In this document: in pieces, positions 1 to 4,631 of the stretch
Layout: each line of letters starts with the position of its first letter
Numbering within the stretch: the first letter of the stretch is position 1
DNA from: Chthoniobacter flavus
GTDB taxonomy: Bacteria > Verrucomicrobiota > Verrucomicrobiia > Chthoniobacterales > DYNR01
Reading direction: 5' to 3'
Length of the DNA: 6,925 nt
Assembly (NCBI GenBank): GCA_020720945.1
Contig: DYNR01000125.1
Coordinates: 1-6,925 of the forward strand
Notes under the pieces: generated by a model
Told to the model about the DNA's origin: nothing
What the model saw: only the letters and a program-made list of their open reading frames with translations
Databases searched by the model: none
Position numbers and translations under genes: made by a program

Positions 1-61
1 CTTACAGATCTTCTTTGCATTTATCTCACGGATTCAGGTAGAGTTTGCGTAGAAATTCATC

Positions 62-1072
62 ATGATCAAAGAAAAATCCATAGCGGTAGTTGGAGCGACC
101 GGAGCGGTCGGGCTAGAAATGATTCGGGTTTTGGAGAAGCGGAATTTTCCCGTGAAGTCGCTGAAGCTGTTGGCATCGGCGCGGTCTGCTGGGAAAAAGC
201 TTTTTTTCCGCGGGGAAGAAGTCGGCGTTGAAGTGCTAGAAAAAGATGCGTTTCGCGGGGTGGACATCGCGCTGTTTAGTGCTGGGGGGGGGATTTCCAA
301 AGAATTTGCGCCGGGAGCGGCGGATGCGGGATGCGTGGTTGTCGATAATTCTTCGGCGTTTCGGATGGATCCGCGAGTGCCGCTGGTTGTGCCGGAGGTG
401 AACCCTGGAGACGCGCGGAAGCACGAAGGGATTTTGGCGAACCCGAATTGCACGACGGCGATTACGCTGATGGGGCTGAACCCGTTGCACCGTCTTTTTG
501 GGGTGAAGAGGGTGATCGCTTCCAGCTATCAAGCGGTGTCGGGGTCTGGGGCGATGGCCATCGAAGAATTGCGCAAGCAGGTTGAGGCGATCAGCGCGGG
601 GGGAGAGGCGGAAGTCTCGGTTTACCCGCATCAAATCGCTTTCAATGTGATTCCTCAAGTGGATGTATTTTTGGAGGATGGATATACGAAAGAAGAGATG
701 AAAATGCAGAACGAGGGGAGGAGGATTTTGCATTTGCCCGAGTTTCGTGCATCGGTGACTTGCGTGCGGGTTCCCGTTTACCGTTCCCATTCGGTGGCGG
801 TGACGGCGGAGTTCGAACGACCGGTGGATTTGGCGGAAGCACGGCGAGCGATCGAAGCGGCACCGGGCGTGCGGCTCGAAGACGATCCCGGGGCAAAGAA
901 GTATCCGATGCCGTTGGCGACGGCGGGGGAAGACGATTGCAGGGTGGGTCGGATGCGTCTCGATTGCGCGTTGGAAAACGCCATCAGCTTTTGGGTTTGC
1001 GGCGACCAACTCTTGAAAGGTGCGGCGTTGAATGCGGTGCAAATCGCGGAGTTGCTCAACGCGGAAGGCTGA
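62..1072 (+). CDS. asd: Aspartate-semialdehyde dehydrogenase
   Basis: This cytoplasmic enzyme reduces L-aspartyl-4-phosphate to aspartate-semialdehyde with NADPH. The product is the branch point to lysine/diaminopimelate, threonine and methionine. The 336-residue length is normal for the family. The N-terminal Rossmann motif GATGAVG is at residues 11-17, and a SAGG-type loop is at about 73-77. The catalytic cysteine is Cys130 in NPNCTT, followed by SYQAVSGSG (155-163). The substrate-binding and acid/base segment RVPVYRSHS (236-244) holds the expected Arg and His243. The ATG at 62 places the Rossmann motif at the usual distance from the N-terminus. No Shine-Dalgarno sequence precedes it. A run of nine G bases (284-292) encodes three glycines in the SAGG loop. 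The ABC ATPase gene begins 35 bases after the stop. The family call is secure. Confidence 0.97.
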   Translation: MIKEKSIAVVGATGAVGLEMIRVLEKRNFPVKSLKLLASARSAGKKLFFRGEEVGVEVLEKDAFRGVDIALFSAGGGISKEFAPGAADAGCVVVDNSSAFRMDPRVPLVVPEVNPGDARKHEGILANPNCTTAITLMGLNPLHRLFGVKRVIASSYQAVSGSGAMAIEELRKQVEAISAGGEAEVSVYPHQIAFNVIPQVDVFLEDGYTKEEMKMQNEGRRILHLPEFRASVTCVRVPVYRSHSVAVTAEFERPVDLAEARRAIEAAPGVRLEDDPGAKKYPMPLATAGEDDCRVGRMRLDCALENAISFWVCGDQLLKGAALNAVQIAELLNAEG

Positions 1073-1107
1073 TTTTTTTTGTCCGATCCCCGAATTTTTT
1101 TGCATTT
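1073..1107 (+). other. T-rich spacer between asd and the ABC ATPase gene
   Basis: This 35-base spacer contains eight T bases directly after the asd stop (1073-1080) and seven more at 1095-1101. A small imperfect hairpin lies inside the end of asd: CGCGGAG at 1045-1051 pairs with CTC and CGCG at 1055-1063, with a two-base bulge and a three-base loop. It is separated from the first T run by about nine bases, which is a poor fit to an intrinsic terminator. The spacer could give partial attenuation between asd and the downstream pair, or simply be AT-rich. No Shine-Dalgarno sequence for the next gene is visible. Confidence 0.3.
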
Positions 1108-1893
1108 ATGGCTCTTTTGGAAGTGCGAGATTTGCGGACATGGTTCCCTGTTTTTGGGGGAGTTTTCAGGCGACGGGTCGGGGAAGTCAAGGCGGTTGAC
1201 GGGGTGAGTTTTGATCTTGATGCAGGCAAGACGCTCGGTTTGGTCGGCGAGAGTGGCAGCGGAAAAACCACGGTAGGTCGGACGGTTTTGAACCTGATTC
1301 CTGGGACGGGCGGTTCCGTGCGTTTTGCGGGGAGCGAAGTGCTCGGGATGGCGGAAAGCAAATTTCGTCCGTTTCGCAGACGGATGCAGATGATTTTCCA
1401 AGACCCGTTTGGTTCATTGAATCCGCGCATGACGGTTGGAGCGATTTTGTCCGAGCCGCTAGAAATTCATTTTCCTAAAAAAGGGGCGGCGGAGCGGCGG
1501 GTCAAGGTCGGTGAGTTGTTAGAAATGGTCGGGTTAGATCCGGGGATGGCAGGGAGGTATCCGCACGAGTTTAGCGGGGGGCAGCGGCAGCGGATCGGGA
1601 TTGCGCGAGCTTTGGCAGTGGAGCCGGATCTGATTGTTTGCGATGAGCCCGTGAGTGCGTTGGATGTGAGCGTGCAGGCGTCCATCATCAACTTGCTCAA
1701 GGACTTACAAGAAAAGATGGGGCTGGCTTACCTTTTTATCGCACACGATTTGGCGGTAGTGGAGCATATCAGCGACCATCTTTTGGTGATGCACCACGGG
1801 AAAATCGTGGAGTCGGGGAAGCCTGAAGAAATTTACCGGAACCCGAAGGACGAATACACGCGTTCGTTGCTTGCGGCGGTGCCATCGCTGTGA
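1108..1893 (+). CDS. OppF/DppF-type ABC transporter ATP-binding protein
   Basis: This is the nucleotide-binding subunit of an importer of the peptide/nickel/opine class. It would couple ATP hydrolysis at the inner face of the membrane to solute uptake. The protein has 261 residues. It shows Walker A GESGSGKTT (47-55), Q-loop FQDPFGSLNPRM (97-108), signature FSGGQ (155-159), Walker B LIVCDEP (175-181), D-loop SALD (183-186) and H-loop His213. The FGSLNPRMTV segment and the ending DEYTRSLLAAVPSL are typical of OppF/DppF. Most OppF/DppF proteins continue for some 50 or more residues with a C-terminal oligopeptide-transporter domain; here the chain stops just after that point. The frame is open upstream to an ATG at 760, but that stretch overlaps asd, so the ATG at 1108 is chosen. 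The protein begins MALLEVRDL, a normal ABC start. No permease, binding protein or OppD partner is in the window. The stop overlaps the mnmE start. The substrate is not determinable. Confidence 0.93.
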   Translation: MALLEVRDLRTWFPVFGGVFRRRVGEVKAVDGVSFDLDAGKTLGLVGESGSGKTTVGRTVLNLIPGTGGSVRFAGSEVLGMAESKFRPFRRRMQMIFQDPFGSLNPRMTVGAILSEPLEIHFPKKGAAERRVKVGELLEMVGLDPGMAGRYPHEFSGGQRQRIGIARALAVEPDLIVCDEPVSALDVSVQASIINLLKDLQEKMGLAYLFIAHDLAVVEHISDHLLVMHHGKIVESGKPEEIYRNPKDEYTRSLLAAVPSL

Positions 1894-3269
1894 GGGGGAG
1901 TGATTTCAAAAAAGGGAAAGGGTTGCCGGCCATTGTGGCTTTGGCGACACCGCCTGGAGCCGGGGCGCTTGCGGTAGTTCGGGTTTCGGGTGAGGGAACC
2001 CACCAAATTGCGTGCGAGATTTTTCGTGCGGCGCGTCCGTTCGAGCAAATCTCGCCGCGTTCGGCAGTTTTCGGGAAGATTTTGCGGGAAGATCGGAGTG
2101 TCCTCGACGAGGTCGTATTGACCCGATATGACGCGCCGTCGAGTTATACGGGAGAAGATATGGTCGAGGTGAGTTGCCACGGAGGAGTGTTGATCACGGA
2201 AGCTATTTTGGGGTTGGTTTTGCGGAAAGGGGCGAGGCTGGCAGAACCGGGTGAATTTACTTTGCGGGCGTTTTTGAACGGGAAGATGGACTTGACGCAA
2301 GCCGAGGCGGTCATGGACATGATCCACGCCAAGACCCCGCTTGCGTTGCGGGCGGCAGCCGAACAGCTCGAAGGGCGGATCGGGAGGGAGACGCTGGAAA
2401 TCCGGGGGCGCATTTTAGAAATTGCGGCGCACTTGGAAGCGTGGATTGACTTCCCCGAAGAAGAGATCGATCCGGCGACGGGTGTCGCGCTGGCGGGAAA
2501 AATCCGCGATTCCCTCGATGTGGTAGAGAAGCTTCTTTCCACGGCGGGACAAGGGAAAATTTTACGGGAAGGAATCCGTTTGGCGATTTGCGGTTGCCCG
2601 AATGCAGGGAAGTCCAGCTTGCTGAATCGGCTCTTGGGTTACGAACGGGCGATTGTCAGCGAAGTGCCTGGAACGACGCGAGATACGATTGAAGAGTTCG
2701 CGAGTTTGCGGGGGGTTCCTTTCCGTCTCACCGACACGGCGGGGTTGCGTGAGGGCGAGGATGCGATCGAGAAAGAGGGGATCGGGAGAGCCAAGAAAGC
2801 GATCGAAGCAGCGGATGTCGTGCTGGAGGTCGTGGATGCGAGCACCGGCGAGCGAGGGGAAATTTTGCGCTGCGAGCGGCCTCATTTGGTCGCATGGAAT
2901 AAGGGCGACATTGTTTCCGAAGAAAGAAAGAAAACGGTTGTTGCGGGCGATGGTCTGGAGGTTTTCATTTCTTGCAAAACGGGGGAAGGGATTCCTGGAT
3001 TGGTCGATGCTTTGGTGGAAGCGGCAGGGGCGCGTCCAGCAGATGGGAGCGTGTCGTTTGCAGCAATCAACGCACGCCATCAGGCGTGTTTGAACCGGGC
3101 TAGGGCGAGCCTTTTGCGGGCAATCGGTTCGTTGGAAAGCGGGGAAGAACCCGCGCTGGTATCCATCGAGTTGCGGGAGGCGGTTGAAGCGGTTGGCGAA
3201 GTGGCGGGGGAGATCGATGGCGAGGAAATTCTAGGGAAAATTTTCGCGAGTTTTTGCGTCGGAAAATGA
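1890..3269 (+). CDS. mnmE: tRNA uridine-5-carboxymethylaminomethyl modification GTPase MnmE
   Basis: MnmE (TrmE) works with MnmG (GidA) to add the carboxymethylaminomethyl or aminomethyl group to U34 of tRNAs reading two-fold degenerate codons. It is cytoplasmic and dimeric. The length, 459 residues, is typical. The N-terminal folate-binding domain includes ATPPGAGALAVVRVSG (19-34) and PGEFTLRAFLNGKMDLTQAEA (120-140). The G domain inserted in the helical domain has G1 GCPNAGKSS (235-243), G2 GTTRDT (261-266), G3 DTAGLRE (282-288), G4 NKGD (337-340) and G5-like SCKTGEG (361-367). The C-terminus is FCVGK (455-459), with the functional cysteine at 456. The usual ending is FCIGK and the usual G5 is SAK, so these are mild variants. 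The start is GTG at 1890, sharing bases with the upstream TGA, which suggests translational coupling to the ABC gene. mnmG is not in the window. Confidence 0.97.
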   Translation: MRGSDFKKGKGLPAIVALATPPGAGALAVVRVSGEGTHQIACEIFRAARPFEQISPRSAVFGKILREDRSVLDEVVLTRYDAPSSYTGEDMVEVSCHGGVLITEAILGLVLRKGARLAEPGEFTLRAFLNGKMDLTQAEAVMDMIHAKTPLALRAAAEQLEGRIGRETLEIRGRILEIAAHLEAWIDFPEEEIDPATGVALAGKIRDSLDVVEKLLSTAGQGKILREGIRLAICGCPNAGKSSLLNRLLGYERAIVSEVPGTTRDTIEEFASLRGVPFRLTDTAGLREGEDAIEKEGIGRAKKAIEAADVVLEVVDASTGERGEILRCERPHLVAWNKGDIVSEERKKTVVAGDGLEVFISCKTGEGIPGLVDALVEAAGARPADGSVSFAAINARHQACLNRARASLLRAIGSLESGEEPALVSIELREAVEAVGEVAGEIDGEEILGKIFASFCVGK

Positions 3270-3355
3270 GATCGTCGGAATCAGAAATTTCTTGTTGGAT
3301 TTATTCCAAAAGAGCTTGAATCCGAACGGGTTGTTGGTGGGAAATCGGTCGTAGA

Positions 3356-3394
3356 GTCCGGTCAAAAGTGAAACGATAGCACTTTCGGGCCGAC
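3356..3394. repeat. Imperfect inverted repeat (possible RNA hairpin)
   Basis: AAAGTG at 3365-3370 pairs with CACTTT at 3380-3385 around a nine-base loop. The arms extend outward imperfectly: GTC and GG at 3356-3361 can pair with CC and GAC at 3390-3394, with bulges. There is no T-tract on either side, so it does not look like a terminator. It may be an mRNA structure, a protein-binding site, or chance. Confidence 0.3.
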
Positions 3395-3495
3395 ACGCGC
3401 TTGGGGCGAAAAGGCAAATCCGGTGAGATGTTTTCCGCTTGACTGGCCCCAGGACCCATTTCCGGGAAAAGTGAAAGGATGGAAGAAGAAAAGGA

Positions 3496-3524
3496 TTGAC
3501 GGAAAGGGAAAAAAAAAGTGAAAT
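3496..3524 (+). promoter_or_regulatory. Weak sigma-70-like promoter candidate for the PstS-like gene
   Basis: TTGACG (3496-3501) matches five of six bases of the -35 consensus. After a 17-base A-rich spacer comes TGAAAT (3519-3524), which matches four of six bases of the -10 consensus. Transcription would start near 3531, about 60 bases before the gene, so the leader would include the 3536-3558 inverted repeat. The -10 is poor and the phylum's promoter preference is unknown. Confidence 0.25.
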
Positions 3525-3526
3525 TC

Positions 3527-3540
3527 ACCCGTTGCTTATC
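3527..3540 (+). repeat. Direct repeat copy 1, upstream of the PstS-like gene
   Basis: ACCCGTTGCTTATC matches 4531-4544 at 13 of 14 bases. This copy ends 50 bases before the PstS-like start and overlaps the left arm of the 3536-3558 inverted repeat. It might be a shared regulatory element or a duplicated junction; chance cannot be excluded. Confidence 0.35.
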
Positions 3541-3558
3541 CGGAGTTTTAACGGATAA
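3536..3558. repeat. Perfect 7-bp inverted repeat upstream of the PstS-like gene
   Basis: TTATCCG (3536-3542) and CGGATAA (3552-3558) are exact reverse complements around a nine-base AT-rich centre. The right arm runs into an A-tract (3557-3563) and ends 32 bases before the ATG at 3591. A terminator is unlikely because neither strand has a T-tract after the stem. The position fits an operator for a dimeric regulator or a leader hairpin. No regulator family could be assigned from the sequence. Confidence 0.45.
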
Positions 3559-3590
3559 AAAAATTACTCTCGTCCCATTCTTAAAATCCT

Positions 3591-4346
3591 ATGAAAATCT
3601 CCATTCGTTCTATGGTTCCCTTACTAGCACTTGCCGGAATCGCCCTGCTTGTTTCGCCCTGCATGGCCGCAGATGTCGTGCGGCTTCACGGCTCCGTAAC
3701 CATGGCCAAAACAGTCACGGAACACCTTCCCGCCATCGAATCCCAAACGGGAATCAAACTGGAAGTAATAGGCAACGGGGCAGGTCGGGGATTGACCGAC
3801 TTGGTCACAGGCAACGCCGACATTGCCTTGATGGCGGGTTCACTCAAAGGGGTTGCCGAGGCCGTTAATGCTGAAAAACCAGGCTCGGTTGTCACGGCAG
3901 GAATGAAAGATTATCCCATCGCAGGGATGGATATTGTTTTTGTGGCGCATCCTTCTGCTGGAGTCAAATCCATCAATGAGGCGCAAGCTAGAGATGTGCT
4001 CAGCGGAAAAATCACCAACTGGAAAGAAATCGGAGGTTCCGATCAGCCCATCAAAGTCGTGCTCCCTTTTCCCGGAGACGGAGTGCGAATTACGGTCAAA
4101 GAAGTAGTCTTGAACGGTGGTACCTTTGCGCCCGATGCGATCGTTCGCGCTACTAGCAAAGACATCGCCCCGATTGTCAGCCAGTTGCAGGGAAGCTTTT
4201 CGATTCTTTCCAAAAAAAATGCGGCTGGTCTTGATGTGCTTTCTTACGAAAAACCCATTGTCATGCCCCAGTCTTTCGTAACTCAAGGCGAACCGGGCGG
4301 AGACATTCAAAAGACTCTTGATGCGGTGCTAAAGACACTCAAATAA
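3591..4346 (+). CDS. Secreted PstS-like periplasmic substrate-binding protein
   Basis: This 251-residue protein belongs to the PstS-like (PBP-like) binding-protein superfamily. Such proteins hand a ligand, classically phosphate, to an ABC importer or act in sensing. Residues 1-26 form a Sec signal peptide: Lys/Arg near the start, a hydrophobic run at about 9-21, and likely cleavage in CMA/AD. Cys24 follows Pro, so a lipobox is unlikely. The mature part has HGSVTM (33-38), GNGAGRGLTDL (61-71), GNADIALMAG (74-83) and the family hallmark SGKITNWKEIGG (138-149). Where PstS proteins normally have a GSGTR-type phosphate loop, this one has PGDGVRITVKE (161-171), so the ligand may not be phosphate. 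It stands alone, without pst permease, ATPase or phoU genes nearby. The ATG at 3591 is chosen because it yields the complete signal peptide; no Shine-Dalgarno sequence is seen. Confidence 0.85.
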   Translation: MKISIRSMVPLLALAGIALLVSPCMAADVVRLHGSVTMAKTVTEHLPAIESQTGIKLEVIGNGAGRGLTDLVTGNADIALMAGSLKGVAEAVNAEKPGSVVTAGMKDYPIAGMDIVFVAHPSAGVKSINEAQARDVLSGKITNWKEIGGSDQPIKVVLPFPGDGVRITVKEVVLNGGTFAPDAIVRATSKDIAPIVSQLQGSFSILSKKNAAGLDVLSYEKPIVMPQSFVTQGEPGGDIQKTLDAVLKTLK

Positions 4347-4403
4347 AACCGCCCAGCAAATTGCGCTTGCGCCTAACGAAATCGAGACGGCAACTGGAAT
4401 CCA

Positions 4404-4431
4404 GAGAGGGATGGGGTTACTCTCCTTTTTT
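4404..4431 (+). terminator. Weak Rho-independent terminator after the PstS-like gene
   Basis: GAGAG (4404-4408) can pair with CTCTC (4420-4424) around an 11-base loop. The stem is followed by C and then six T bases (4426-4431). It lies 58 bases after the stop of the PstS-like gene, the expected place. The stem is short, so termination may be partial. Confidence 0.4.
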
Positions 4432-4530
4432 GCGAAACTGAGCTCAAACTAAGACCTGAATCCGTCCGATAACTGCCGTGAATATCTGCGATCTATTTGC
4501 AGTGGAGAAAATCGGCTAACTTTTTCCGTA

Positions 4531-4544
4531 ACCCGTTGATTATC
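4531..4544 (+). repeat. Direct repeat copy 2, upstream of the SNF2 gene
   Basis: ACCCGTTGATTATC differs from the copy at 3527-3540 by one base. It ends 87 bases before the SNF2 start and 14 bases before the arm of the 4559-4598 hairpin. The two copies bracket the PstS-like gene. Confidence 0.35.
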
Positions 4545-4552
4545 ATTGCTAG

Positions 4553-4598
4553 AAAAAATGACTGCGGAACTTCGTCCAAGGAATAGTATCCGCAGTCA
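4553..4598 (-). terminator. Terminator-like hairpin oriented on the minus strand
   Basis: TGACTGCGGA (4559-4568) and TCCGCAGTCA (4589-4598) are perfect 10-base reverse complements. ACT/AGT inside (4569-4571 with 4585-4587) adds three more pairs past a one-base bulge. Read on the minus strand, the stem is followed at once by six T bases (4558 down to 4553), the classic intrinsic-terminator layout. On the + strand there is an A-tract before the stem and no T-tract after it. No minus-strand gene that would use it is visible in the window. It could end an antisense transcript, be a relic of an earlier gene order, or act as an operator or leader hairpin for the SNF2 gene, which starts 33 bases later. 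Confidence 0.5.
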
Positions 4599-4631
4599 CG
4601 ATTACCACCCTGACCCCATTTTCGTTGAACT

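Larger units (their letters stand above)
3270..3590. other. Intergenic region between mnmE and the PstS-like gene
   Basis: This 321-base gap holds no gene I can support. The only sizeable frame is a 75-codon minus-strand one (3301-3528) with low-complexity sequence and no recognisable features. The gap contains an imperfect hairpin (3356-3394), a nine-A run (3509-3517), a weak promoter-like pair (3496-3524), and a seven-base perfect inverted repeat (3536-3558) close to the next start. No clear intrinsic terminator follows mnmE. A tiny stem TTGGA/TCCAA at 3295-3309 lacks a T-tract. Confidence 0.6.
4347..4631. other. Intergenic region between the PstS-like and SNF2 genes
   Basis: This 285-base gap contains a tandem TTGCGC doublet (4361-4372), a weak + strand terminator (4404-4431), a near-copy of a 14-base element found before the PstS-like gene (4531-4544), and a strong hairpin with a minus-strand T-tract (4553-4598). 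A TATCAT box (4541-4546) resembles a -10 but has no matching -35. No open frame here looks like a gene. Confidence 0.6.

Noticed and set aside
236..1105. 289-codon minus-strand open frame
   Set aside because: It is antisense to asd, which has clear catalytic motifs; its product is Arg/His-rich with no recognisable motif.
760..1107. Upstream extension of the ABC ATPase frame to an ATG at 760
   Set aside because: It lies inside asd in another frame and encodes Arg/Gly-rich sequence unlike any ABC N-terminus; the start at 1108 gives a normal one.
14..1109. TTTGCATTTAT at 14-24 and 1099-1109
   Set aside because: An AT-rich 11-base match placed differently relative to the two starts; it is likely chance. 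The same holds for TAGAAATTCAT at 50-60 and 1460-1470.
3295..3309. Small stem TTGGA/TCCAA as an mnmE terminator
   Set aside because: Only five pairs and no T-tract after it on the + strand.
3301..3528. 75-codon minus-strand open frame in the mnmE-PstS gap
   Set aside because: Phe/Ser-rich low-complexity start, no recognised motif, no evident ribosome-binding site or terminator of its own.
4504..4527. Seven-pair A/T-rich stem between GGAGAAA and TTTTTCC
   Set aside because: Weak, includes a G-T pair, and has no context that suggests a role.
4371..4630. Possible integron attC: GCCTAAC at 4371-4377 and GTTGAAC at 4624-4630
   Set aside because: Each fits a loose core-site consensus, but they are not complementary to each other and lie about 250 bases apart with no attC-like inner arms.
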